DNA from: Alphaproteobacteria bacterium
GTDB taxonomy: Bacteria; Pseudomonadota; Alphaproteobacteria; Sphingomonadales; Kordiimonadaceae
Assembly: GCA_021774695.1 (NCBI GenBank)
Contig: JAJFIU010000045.1
Location: 1-43,321, forward strand
Length of the DNA stretch: 43,321 nucleotides
Direction of reading: 5' to 3'
The translations under genes were made by a program, and so were the position numbers. The notes beneath the pieces were generated by a model. The model was given only the letters and a program-made list of their open reading frames with translations. It ran no database searches and had not been told where the DNA came from. Positions 1 through 7,271 of the stretch are shown one piece after another; position 1 is the first letter of the stretch, and the number at the start of each line of letters is the position of its first letter.

Positions 1-44
1 AGCGTTATAAAACGCTTATTGGGCGGCTTGGCCTACGGAAGTAA
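1..44 (+). CDS. rpsO: 30S ribosomal protein S15, C-terminal end (partial)
   Basis: The first bases read in frame 3 as RYKTLIGRLGLRK followed by TAA at 42-44. This matches the very conserved end of ribosomal protein S15, whose E. coli form ends in a similar RY..LI.RLGLRR. The rest of the gene lies before the window. S15 binds 16S rRNA in the small subunit. Its position just ahead of pnp is the standard bacterial rpsO-pnp order, which supports the call although only 13 codons are visible. Confidence 0.88.
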   Translation, partial: RYKTLIGRLGLRK

Positions 45-56
45 GCTGATCACTAT

Positions 57-90
57 GGCCGGTCCTTTTTGGGCCGGCCTTCTTGCTTTT
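57..90 (+). terminator. Intrinsic terminator or attenuator between rpsO and pnp
   Basis: A 9-bp stem (GGCCGGTCC at 57-65, GGGCCGGCC at 71-79, one G-U pair) closes a five-T loop and is followed by a T-rich tail. It lies 12 bases after the rpsO stop. In E. coli a terminator at this place is partly read through, so pnp is transcribed both with rpsO and from its own promoter. Partial read-through here is inferred. Confidence 0.8.
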
Positions 91-273
91 CAGGTGCATG
101 AAAAACGGCAAAAGCCGTCTAATCCTGAAAGTAGCAAGCACATCCAAAACCGGCATGGGGTCGGGTTTGGAACTATACGATAAGGCACGCCCATAGGGGG
201 TGTGCAGAGCCAACCCGGCTTTTGAATATGCGCTGCAAAAAGGTGCAACCGGGGGCTCGTGAAAGGTAAATGA

Positions 274-2436
274 ATGTTTGATATACATCGCAAAGAAATT
301 GAATGGGGTGGTCGCACCCTCGTACTAGAAACTGGTCATGTGGCACGCCAAGCTGGCGGCGCCGTTATGGCAACTTACGGCGATACGACAGTGCTTTGTA
401 CTGTTGTTGGTAAACGCTCAGTAAAGCCGGGGCAGGATTTCTTCCCGCTGACGGTTAACTACCAAGAAAAATACTATTCGGCTGGTAAGATCCCTGGTGG
501 CTTCTTCAAACGTGAAGCACGCCCAAGCGAAAAAGAAACGCTGATCTGCCGCCTGATTGACCGTCCTATCCGTCCACTTTTCCCTAAAGGCTTCAAAAAC
601 GAAGTACAGGTTATCTGTACCGTTGTTAGCTATGATCTGGAAAACGATAGCGATATCGTTGCCATGATCGGCGCATCTGCTGCCCTTACACTTTCTGGTC
701 TGCCGTTCTTCGGCCCGATCGCTGGTGCAAAAGTTGGCTACATCGACGGCGAATATTTGCTGAACCCAACACTTGAAGAAGTGAAAGAGAGCGCTCTTGA
801 GCTGGTTGTTGCCGGTACAGGCGACGCAGTATTGATGGTTGAAAGTGAAGCAAAAGAGCTTTCCGAAGATATTATGCTCGGCGCTGTAACCTTTGGTCAT
901 GAAGCCTGTCAGCCCGTGATCGATATGATCATCGACTTGGCTGAAGCTGCCGCTAAAGAGCCTTGGGAACTTGCTGAGCCGGTTGATACATCTGCGCTTG
1001 AAGCTGCTATTGCCAAAGCCGGTGAAGCTGGTGTGCGCGAGGCATACGAAATTACTACCAAGCAAGACCGTGTTGTAAAGCTCAGCGAAGTGAAAACAAC
1101 AATCTCTGATGCTGTTGCGTCGTTAGTTGAAGACAGCGACATTTTCACAGCTCAGATGGTCGGTGACCTCACCAAGAAGCTTGAGAGCAACATCGTTCGC
1201 GGTAACGTTCTCAAAACCGGCACTCGTATCGATGGCCGCGCGCTTGACGATGTTCGTGACGTTCGCTCGGAAGCTGGCATCTTGCCGCGCACCCACGGTT
1301 CTGCTTTGTTCACACGCGGTGAAACTCAGGGTCTTGTAGTAGCAACGCTTGGTACAGGCGAAGACGAGCAGATCATTGATCAACTTGCGGGTTCTTACCG
1401 TTCGAAGTTCATGCTGCACTATAACTTCCCGCCTTATTCAGTCGGCGAAGCAGGCCGTATGGGTTTCACTAGTCGCCGCGAAGTTGGTCACGGCAAGCTG
1501 GCATGGCGCGCTGTGCACGCTGTACTGCCGTCTGCGGAAGAATTCCCTTACACAATCCGGATCGTATCCGAGATCACAGAATCAAACGGCTCGTCTTCAA
1601 TGGCGTCAGTTTGTGGTGCGTCTCTCGCGATGATGGATGCGGGTGTTCCTATCACGCGTCCGGTTTCTGGTATTGCTATGGGCCTGATTAAAGACGGCGA
1701 CGATTTCGCGGTTCTTTCTGACATCCTCGGCGACGAAGATCACTTGGGTGACATGGACTTTAAAGTAGCCGGCACATCTGAGGGTATCACTGCGCTGCAG
1801 ATGGATATCAAGATCACGGGTATTACTCGCGAAATCATGGAGGTCGCGTTAGAGCAGGCTGGCCGTGGCCGCGCGTACATCCTTGATGAGATGAACAAAG
1901 GCCTTTCCGGTGCTCGCACAGAACTTTCTGAGCACGCTCCGCGCATTGAAACCATGAAAATCCCGTCTGACAAAATCCGTGAAGTGATTGGTACTGGTGG
2001 TAAAGTGATCCGTGAGATCGTTGAGCAGACCGGCGCTAAAATCAACATCGATGATGACGGCACAATCAAAATCGCCTCGTCTGTAGCGAGCGAGATTGAA
2101 GCTGCTAAAGCCTGGATTACCGGCATTGTGGCCGAACCTGAAGTGGGAACTATTTACAAAGGTAAAGTGGTTCGCATCATGGACTTTGGTGCATTTGTTA
2201 ACTTCATGGGCAGTCGTGACGGTCTTGTACACATCTCCGAACTTGTTGAAGAGCGTGTTGAGAACGTAACTGACGTTGTTAAAGAAGGCGACGAAGTGTT
2301 CGTTAAATGCCTTGAGATTGATGGCCGCGGTAAAGTGCGTTTGTCGATGCGGGTTGTTAACCAGGAAACTGGTGAAGATGATCCAAATGCTGCGCCGCCA
2401 AAATCTGGCCCGAGCAAAGGCCCCAGGCGCAACTAA
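274..2436 (+). CDS. pnp: Polyribonucleotide nucleotidyltransferase (PNPase)
   Basis: PNPase degrades RNA 3' to 5' by phosphorolysis, releasing nucleoside diphosphates, and is a trimeric core of the RNA degradosome. The 720-residue length is typical. Order of domains: first RNase PH-like domain (about 10-145), all-alpha linker (about 240-320), second RNase PH-like domain (about 320-540), KH domain with the GTGG loop (573-576), and S1 domain (about 625-693). The catalytic side carries [12 protein letters not shown] (438-449) and the acidic cluster [11 protein letters not shown] (485-495). The start ATG has AAAGG upstream, and the N-terminus [14 protein letters not shown] is typical for alphaproteobacterial PNPase. 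It follows rpsO; a weak hairpin lies after its stop. Confidence 0.98.
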   Translation: MFDIHRKEIEWGGRTLVLETGHVARQAGGAVMATYGDTTVLCTVVGKRSVKPGQDFFPLTVNYQEKYYSAGKIPGGFFKREARPSEKETLICRLIDRPIRPLFPKGFKNEVQVICTVVSYDLENDSDIVAMIGASAALTLSGLPFFGPIAGAKVGYIDGEYLLNPTLEEVKESALELVVAGTGDAVLMVESEAKELSEDIMLGAVTFGHEACQPVIDMIIDLAEAAAKEPWELAEPVDTSALEAAIAKAGEAGVREAYEITTKQDRVVKLSEVKTTISDAVASLVEDSDIFTAQMVGDLTKKLESNIVRGNVLKTGTRIDGRALDDVRDVRSEAGILPRTHGSALFTRGETQGLVVATLGTGEDEQIIDQLAGSYRSKFMLHYNFPPYSVGEAGRMGFTSRREVGHGKLAWRAVHAVLPSAEEFPYTIRIVSEITESNGSSSMASVCGASLAMMDAGVPITRPVSGIAMGLIKDGDDFAVLSDILGDEDHLGDMDFKVAGTSEGITALQMDIKITGITREIMEVALEQAGRGRAYILDEMNKGLSGARTELSEHAPRIETMKIPSDKIREVIGTGGKVIREIVEQTGAKINIDDDGTIKIASSVASEIEAAKAWITGIVAEPEVGTIYKGKVVRIMDFGAFVNFMGSRDGLVHISELVEERVENVTDVVKEGDEVFVKCLEIDGRGKVRLSMRVVNQETGEDDPNAAPPKSGPSKGPRRN

Positions 2437-2477
2437 GGCGCAATTAAATCGCAACTAATCGCGCCGTAACAAAATTG

Positions 2478-2514
2478 AAACTGGTGTGGGTTACACTCAC
2501 GCCAGTTTTAAAAT
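2478..2514 (+). terminator. Possible terminator after pnp
   Basis: An 11-bp stem with one G-U pair (AAACTGGTGTG at 2478-2488, CACGCCAGTTT at 2498-2508) closes a 9-base loop and is followed by TTAAAATAAA rather than a clean T run. It sits 41 bases after the pnp stop, so a terminator or an mRNA 3'-end protecting hairpin is plausible. Confidence 0.5.
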
Positions 2515-2647
2515 AAACGAAAATTTAGTAGGATATGCAGGTGCTTTTGGTATGATCACGTTTGCTTTGGGGTAAGGGCCAACATTTATGAATGCTCTGC
2601 CTTACACGCACGACAAGGGCTAGTACTATACACTGTAGGGGACGTTA

Positions 2648-4042
2648 ATGAGTTTGAACCTGAATTCGATCAGGCTTGGTGGCAAGGATGTCTTGCCTCT
2701 TATTGAAGGCGGCAAGGGTGTCGCCATTTCAACTGGCGCAAGCTCGGGCCCGTGGGCCAAGGCTGGCGGCATTGGCACAATCTCTGCCGTTATCGCAGAC
2801 CAGTATGACGCCCACGGCAATGTGGAAACACACGAATATCTTGGCCGCACCCGCGCAGATCGCCATGAGGAAATGATTAAGTATTCCGTCAGGGGTACGG
2901 TTGATCAGGTTCGTAAGGCATGGGAAATATCCAAGGGCGAGGGCCACATCAATATCAATATGCTTTGGGAAGTTGGCAGCGCTCAGCGCATCCTTCACGA
3001 AGTTTTAGAAAAAACCAAGGGTATGATCCACGGTGTCACCTGCGGCGCAGGCATGCCGTTTAAACTGGGTGAGCTGGCGTCAAAATACGGCGCGCATTAT
3101 TATCCGATTGTGTCTTCAGGCCGCGCGTTTAACCTTTTGTGGAAGCGCGCTTACAAAAATGTATCCGAGCTGCTCGGCGGCGTGGTTTACGAGGACCCAT
3201 GGTTGGCTGGCGGGCATAACGGCCTTTCAAACGCGGAAGATCCCACCAAGCCGGGCGACCCGTATCCGCGGGTGTTGGAGCTCAGGAACATCATGCGCAA
3301 ACTTGGCCTCGGTGAAACTCCGATTATAATGGCTGGCGGTGTCTGGAACCTGAAAGAATGGAAAGACTGGATCGATAATAAAGAGCTTGGCCCGATAATG
3401 TTCCAGTTTGGCACCCGGCCGCTCTTGACCAAAGAAAGCCAGATTTCCGACAAATGGAAAAAGCGGTTAATGGAATTGAAGTCCGGTGATATTTTGCTGC
3501 AAAACTTCAGCCCAACCGGGTTTTTCTCCAGCGCACTTAAAAACAGTTTCATCGGTGAATTGGTGGGCCGCAACGACCGTCAGGTTGATTATGCGCCTAA
3601 GCAGTCAGAAGAATTCAACACCGAAATGGTCATCGACCGCAAAAAATATTTTGTGCGCGGCGCTGACGTTGAGAAAGTTCAAAACTGGCAAAGCACGGGC
3701 TTCCAAAAGGCGATGAAAACACCGGGCGACAGCCTGATTTTTGTCACCAGCCAAAAATGTGCCGAAATCCGCAAGGACCAGGCCGACTGCGTTGGTTGCC
3801 TGTCCCAGTGTCGTTTCTCTAGCTGGGCCACAAACGAGAAAAATTCAACCGGACGTCTTGCTGATCCGCGCAGTTTCTGTATTCAGAAAACCCTTGAAGA
3901 TGTGTCGCACGAGGGCAGCATTGACGATAATCTGGTGTTCGCTGGCCATAACGCTTTTCGCTTCGGCAGTGACCCTTTTTATTCGAACGGCTTTGTACCA
4001 ACGGTAAAGCAGTTGGTTGACCGTATCGTTTCTGGTGATTAA
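2648..4042 (+). CDS. Nitronate monooxygenase / NAD(P)H-dependent flavin oxidoreductase family protein with cysteine-rich tail
   Basis: The N-terminal 330 residues look like the FMN-binding TIM-barrel family of nitronate monooxygenases (formerly 2-nitropropane dioxygenases) and FabK-like enoyl reductases. Visible signs are a GGIGTISAV segment near 40, a TCGAGMP segment near 131, IIMAGGVWN near 226 and MFQFGTRPL near 251. At 464 residues it is longer than the usual 320-370. The extra C-terminal part holds C371, C381, C384, C388 and C411, with CVGCLSQC as the core. The start ATG has AGGGG upstream. It is separated from pnp by about 210 bases and closed by a strong terminator, so it is probably a single-gene unit. 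Flavin oxidoreductase is likely; nitronate as substrate is family inference only. Confidence 0.82.
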   Translation: MSLNLNSIRLGGKDVLPLIEGGKGVAISTGASSGPWAKAGGIGTISAVIADQYDAHGNVETHEYLGRTRADRHEEMIKYSVRGTVDQVRKAWEISKGEGHININMLWEVGSAQRILHEVLEKTKGMIHGVTCGAGMPFKLGELASKYGAHYYPIVSSGRAFNLLWKRAYKNVSELLGGVVYEDPWLAGGHNGLSNAEDPTKPGDPYPRVLELRNIMRKLGLGETPIIMAGGVWNLKEWKDWIDNKELGPIMFQFGTRPLLTKESQISDKWKKRLMELKSGDILLQNFSPTGFFSSALKNSFIGELVGRNDRQVDYAPKQSEEFNTEMVIDRKKYFVRGADVEKVQNWQSTGFQKAMKTPGDSLIFVTSQKCAEIRKDQADCVGCLSQCRFSSWATNEKNSTGRLADPRSFCIQKTLEDVSHEGSIDDNLVFAGHNAFRFGSDPFYSNGFVPTVKQLVDRIVSGD

Positions 4043-4070
4043 CTATCGCTTGAGGCAGAAATCACTTTGA

Positions 4071-4098
4071 AAAAGCCCGGTTTTTGCCGGGCTTTTTT
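4071..4098 (+). terminator. Intrinsic terminator
   Basis: AAAAGCCCGG, a six-base loop (TTTTTG) and CCGGGC followed by six Ts form a classical Rho-independent terminator 29 bases after the flavin oxidoreductase stop. The As before the stem pair with the T run. Confidence 0.92.
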
Positions 4099-4253
4099 GC
4101 ATTGCCTAGTTTAATCCAACAGTATTGAATTCTATCTTAGATCGCATTAAAGAAAATAAATGCTATTTATTGATGCATTAGTGCTGAAACCGTTGGTATA
4201 CATGGCATCGCAGCTAACGGGATTCACTGTATTTTTACTTCTATCCAGTATAA

Positions 4254-5612
4254 ATGGGGCTGGGGAGTAAAACTATCCAACCACACCTAACAGAGTTTGA
4301 ACGAAGCGTTGGCATATCACGGCGTCTGCTTGTTTGGGTTATGGGCCTGCTTTGGTTGGCTACGACATCTATTACCATCGCGGGGTTCAATTTTGGAGTT
4401 GTATCTGCCTTTGAGCAGGTGATTGGTCCTGCATTTTCGGCTGGTACTTTCCTGTTCGGGCTTGGTTTTATGTTCTGCGATGGCGCACATCTCTCCAAGC
4501 TGGCGACGGCTTTCAAGCTATTTGCCGGCGCAATTTTGATCGCCGGTTTCGTAGAAGGTTCCCTTAGCGCGCAAAGCAATATCAATTATTACATTATGTG
4601 GGCACCGGTATATTATGCCGCTTTAATTTTTGGTGCGGCTAACGCCAAACAGCGGCGGTGGGGCTGGATGTTTTTTGGCGCTTCTGCGACGAGCGTGGTT
4701 TTAGCGCTAACTTTCGGCCCGATCTCGTTCTTTGATCTGCACGCGATATTCTTGATGTCGACACTATTGACACAGCTAGTTTTGTTACTGGTTTTCACAG
4801 AGCTGTTCAGTTCCATGCGTTTCGGCGCGGTGGCAGAAAAAAGGTTGATGGCCGTCGAGGATAATGCCCGCATTCTGGAGTTTGCTGCGCGCGAGGCCGA
4901 GCAGGCCAACCGGGCCAAATCTGCTTTCATTGCCAACATGAGCCATGAGTTCAGAACCCCGCTCAATGCCATGATAGGCTTTTCTCAAATGCTGCAGGGG
5001 GCGGCAGGTTTTAAAGTGCCCGCTGACAGGGCCCATGAATATGCCCAGGATATAGAGCAAAGCGCCAACCATTTGCTTGCGCTAATTAATGATATTCTGG
5101 ACCTGTCCAAGATCGAGGCTGGCAAAGTTGAGCTAGCACAGGACCGCATCTCAGTTGGTTTGGCCTTCGATGCTGCCCGCCAGATGATGGCGGTGCTCGT
5201 CGAGGAGAAAAACCTGAAACTGGTTACCGATGTTATTGGTACGGTTCCATTATTGTTGGCGGACGAGCGTAGCTTCAGCCAGATTTTGATCAATCTCTTA
5301 TCCAATGCGATCAAATTTACTCCACCCGGCGGCGTGATTGTTTTACTGGCAACCGCTGCGCCAGACGGCGGTATCGAGATTTCACTTACCGACACAGGCA
5401 TTGGTATGGACGCGGGCACCCTTAGCAGGGTGCTCAGGCCGTTTGAGCAGGCTGAGACCGCTTACAGCCGCCAAAGCGGGGGCACCGGACTGGGCTTGCC
5501 GCTGGTTAAATCGCTGCTGAAATTGCACGAGGCGACCTTTCGCATCCAAAGCAGACTGGGTTCAGGTACTGACATTTTGATTGTATTCCCGAAAAAACGG
5601 ACCGTTACTTAA
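4254..5612 (+). CDS. Membrane-bound sensor histidine kinase (orphan)
   Basis: This 452-residue protein begins with about six membrane helices (roughly 24-45, 57-75, 85-103, 113-130, 137-155, 161-180) and no recognisable extracellular sensor domain. A coiled linker (195-222) leads to the HisKA dimerisation box SHEFRTPLNAMIG with phospho-acceptor H231. The ATPase part has the N box INLLSNAIKF (N351), G1 box DTGIGM (380-385) and G2 box GGTGLGLPLV (409-418). It should autophosphorylate and pass phosphate to a response regulator, but none is encoded nearby, so its partner and signal are unknown. The start has no clear Shine-Dalgarno sequence and could be elsewhere. It ends 21 bases before a convergent acetyltransferase. 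Confidence 0.92.
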   Translation: MGLGSKTIQPHLTEFERSVGISRRLLVWVMGLLWLATTSITIAGFNFGVVSAFEQVIGPAFSAGTFLFGLGFMFCDGAHLSKLATAFKLFAGAILIAGFVEGSLSAQSNINYYIMWAPVYYAALIFGAANAKQRRWGWMFFGASATSVVLALTFGPISFFDLHAIFLMSTLLTQLVLLLVFTELFSSMRFGAVAEKRLMAVEDNARILEFAAREAEQANRAKSAFIANMSHEFRTPLNAMIGFSQMLQGAAGFKVPADRAHEYAQDIEQSANHLLALINDILDLSKIEAGKVELAQDRISVGLAFDAARQMMAVLVEEKNLKLVTDVIGTVPLLLADERSFSQILINLLSNAIKFTPPGGVIVLLATAAPDGGIEISLTDTGIGMDAGTLSRVLRPFEQAETAYSRQSGGTGLGLPLVKSLLKLHEATFRIQSRLGSGTDILIVFPKKRTVT

Positions 5613-5633
5613 GCAAGGGGCTCCGGGTTCAAA

Positions 5634-6158
5634 TTATGGCTCGCTGCGCCATTCCATATAAAGGTCACAGCCGTCATAGTGGCTGTCGCCCGGATTTTTA
5701 ATCGTCTCGAAGTCCAGTTGCTCATAGAGTCGCAGTGCCGGTTCCAATTTATTGTGGGTCTCAAGATACAGGGTGTTGCCGCCGTTCGAGCGGAAAAAAT
5801 CAATCACGGTTTCGCATAATTTTCGCCCTAACCCCAGCCCTTGAGCGACCGGGCTCACCGCCAGTTTGGTTAGCTCATAAACGCCGCCGCCGGCATTGCG
5901 CACGCCGATTGTTCCCAAAACCTCGCCCGGTCTACCATCCGGCACATCGTTGCCGCGAACCGCAAAAAACACCTGGCCGCCGCCAGCAACCAGTTCGCCT
6001 TCAGGGTTTTCCAGCATTTTACGGTGGCCGGGCTCAACCGTGAAATATTCTTCCAGCCATGCGATATTGAGATCGTGAAATGCCTGCTTGAAAGCAGCGT
6101 TGTAGGGAACAACGGCAACAGTGTATGCACCGCCATTTGGGCTCACATCCTTGCTCAT
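5634..6158 (-). CDS. GNAT family N-acetyltransferase, coupled to the MarR-GNAT gene
   Basis: This 174-residue protein has the GNAT acetyl-CoA loop in VAQGLGLGRKLCETVI, preceded by ELTKLAVSP, and the C-terminal LYEQLDFE segment. The substrate is unknown. I place the start at the ATG (6158) that overlaps the TGA of the upstream gene in ATGA, with GGAGG about 8 bases before it. An in-frame start at 6173 is less likely. The protein is a clear paralogue of the acetyltransferase half of that upstream gene: both share (F/W)KQAF.DLNI.W...YF.VEP...ML..PE near the N-terminus and GG.VFFAV after it. Overlap and similarity point to tandem duplication and co-expression. Confidence 0.9.
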   Translation of the reverse strand: MSKDVSPNGGAYTVAVVPYNAAFKQAFHDLNIAWLEEYFTVEPGHRKMLENPEGELVAGGGQVFFAVRGNDVPDGRPGEVLGTIGVRNAGGGVYELTKLAVSPVAQGLGLGRKLCETVIDFFRSNGGNTLYLETHNKLEPALRLYEQLDFETIKNPGDSHYDGCDLYMEWRSEP

Positions 6159-7126
6159 TTGGGGGCCTCCCATTCCATGTAATAGTTCGAGCGAGCATAG
6201 GGGCTGGTGTGCGGGTTTGGTTTCTCAACGAACCCCAGTTTCAGGTACAGGTTGATTGCTGGTTCCAGCACGGTGTTTGTCTCCAGAAAAAGCGTGTCGC
6301 CGCCGCGCGCCTGGAACCGCTCGATCACCCGCTCGCACAGCGCCCGGCCCATACCACTTTGCTGGACCGATGGGTCAACGCCCAGTTTGGTCAGCTCAAA
6401 CAGGCCGGGCCCTTCTCGTTTTAGCGCGATTGCTCCCACTGCCTTGTCGCCCGTCTCGTTGTCGGCCTCTTGGGCTGTGACTGCAAAAAATATCTCGCCG
6501 CCTTTGGCGAGTATCTGGTTTTCCGGGTCACCCAACATCAATTCGTCGAGCGGTTCGACGTCGAAATAGTCACGCATCCACCAAATATTCAGGTCGTAGA
6601 AAGCTTGCTTCCAGCGGGCATGATAATCCTCGATGGTGAAACTGGGGCAGGGGTTGCTCACCAGCTTTTCCTGCAGCCGGTCATAGACATTACAACGTGT
6701 AAAGGCGGCTTCGACCCCTGTGATGGCCTTGATGATATCAACATCCGATTCGCGGCAAGCATCTTTGACCATGCTGTCCGCGGCATCCCACAAAGGGCGC
6801 ATGCGCTCGACCATGTGGACACCGTGTGGGGTCAGAGCGATTTGCTTCTGGCGACCATCTTCGGTGGCGCGGGCCTCTACGATGCCACTGGCCACCAGTT
6901 TTTTGATAGTTTGACTGACCGCAGAGTGGGAAAACCCGGCCAGAACGGCGATGGCATTGATGGTCAAGGGCCCGCGTTCGGCCACGGCATAGAGCGCGTA
7001 AAAATGCCCGGTGCGTACATCAACGCCAGCTTCGTCGTACACCCGCTCCATCCCGGTAGAGATGGTCTCGATCAGCCGACGCATGCGGGTGCCCAGACCC
7101 ATTTCGAAATAGAGTTCATTTTCCAT
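6155..7126 (-). CDS. MarR-family regulator fused to a GNAT acetyltransferase
   Basis: Residues 1-150 form a MarR-type winged helix: LTINAIAVLAGFSHSAVSQT is the helix-turn-helix and ATEDGRQKQIALTPHG the wing. Residues about 165-323 are a GNAT domain with the acetyl-CoA loop in VQQSGMGRALCERVI. Such fusions (MarR/GNAT bifunctional proteins) are known, but their substrates are mostly unknown. The start ATG at 7126 has AAGG upstream; a TTG directly before it also fits. Two palindromes within 55 bases upstream are likely operators, so autoregulation of this gene and its coupled GNAT neighbour is expected. The two GNAT domains may act on the same or related small molecules; that is inference. Confidence 0.92.
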   Translation of the reverse strand: MENELYFEMGLGTRMRRLIETISTGMERVYDEAGVDVRTGHFYALYAVAERGPLTINAIAVLAGFSHSAVSQTIKKLVASGIVEARATEDGRQKQIALTPHGVHMVERMRPLWDAADSMVKDACRESDVDIIKAITGVEAAFTRCNVYDRLQEKLVSNPCPSFTIEDYHARWKQAFYDLNIWWMRDYFDVEPLDELMLGDPENQILAKGGEIFFAVTAQEADNETGDKAVGAIALKREGPGLFELTKLGVDPSVQQSGMGRALCERVIERFQARGGDTLFLETNTVLEPAINLYLKLGFVEKPNPHTSPYARSNYYMEWEAPK

Positions 7127-7143
7127 CAATTTGCCTTATCGTT

Positions 7144-7178
7144 ATTAGTGCAACTAATTATATAAGTTCTTATATAAT
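7144..7178 (-). promoter_or_regulatory. Two palindromic operators upstream of the MarR-GNAT gene
   Basis: ATTAGT-GCA-ACTAAT (7144-7158) is a perfect 6-bp inverted repeat of the TTAGTTGC type often bound by MarR proteins. Overlapping it by two bases is ATTATATAAG-TT-CTTATATAAT (7157-7178), a perfect 10-bp inverted repeat. The second contains TATATAA-like sequence and could cover the -10 element, so binding would block transcription. That MarR-GNAT binds here is inferred from position. Confidence 0.72.
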
Positions 7179-7203
7179 CGTCAAGCTTCTGATGACAAGG
7201 CAT

Positions 7204-7232
7204 AAAAAAACCGGCGAAACTTCCGCCGGTTT
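7204..7232 (-). terminator. Intrinsic terminator of the RTX-hendecad gene
   Basis: Read on the minus strand, AAACCGGCG, a seven-base loop and CGCCGGTTT continue into a run of seven Ts, a strong Rho-independent terminator. It lies about 40 bases after the stop of the large RTX gene. A second hairpin (CTGGCC-GCTTAG-GGCCAG, 7247-7264) lies between stop and terminator. Confidence 0.9.
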
Positions 7233-7271
7233 GATCTTTGAAAGCGCTGGCCGCTTAGGGCCAGGCCTTAA

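Noticed and set aside
2437..2647. Possible small gene between pnp and the flavin oxidoreductase
   Set aside because: No frame with a start and ribosome site of reasonable length; only the weak hairpin is visible.
6470..7165. Plus-strand frame opposite the MarR-GNAT gene
   Set aside because: It mirrors a well-supported gene and runs into the operator region.
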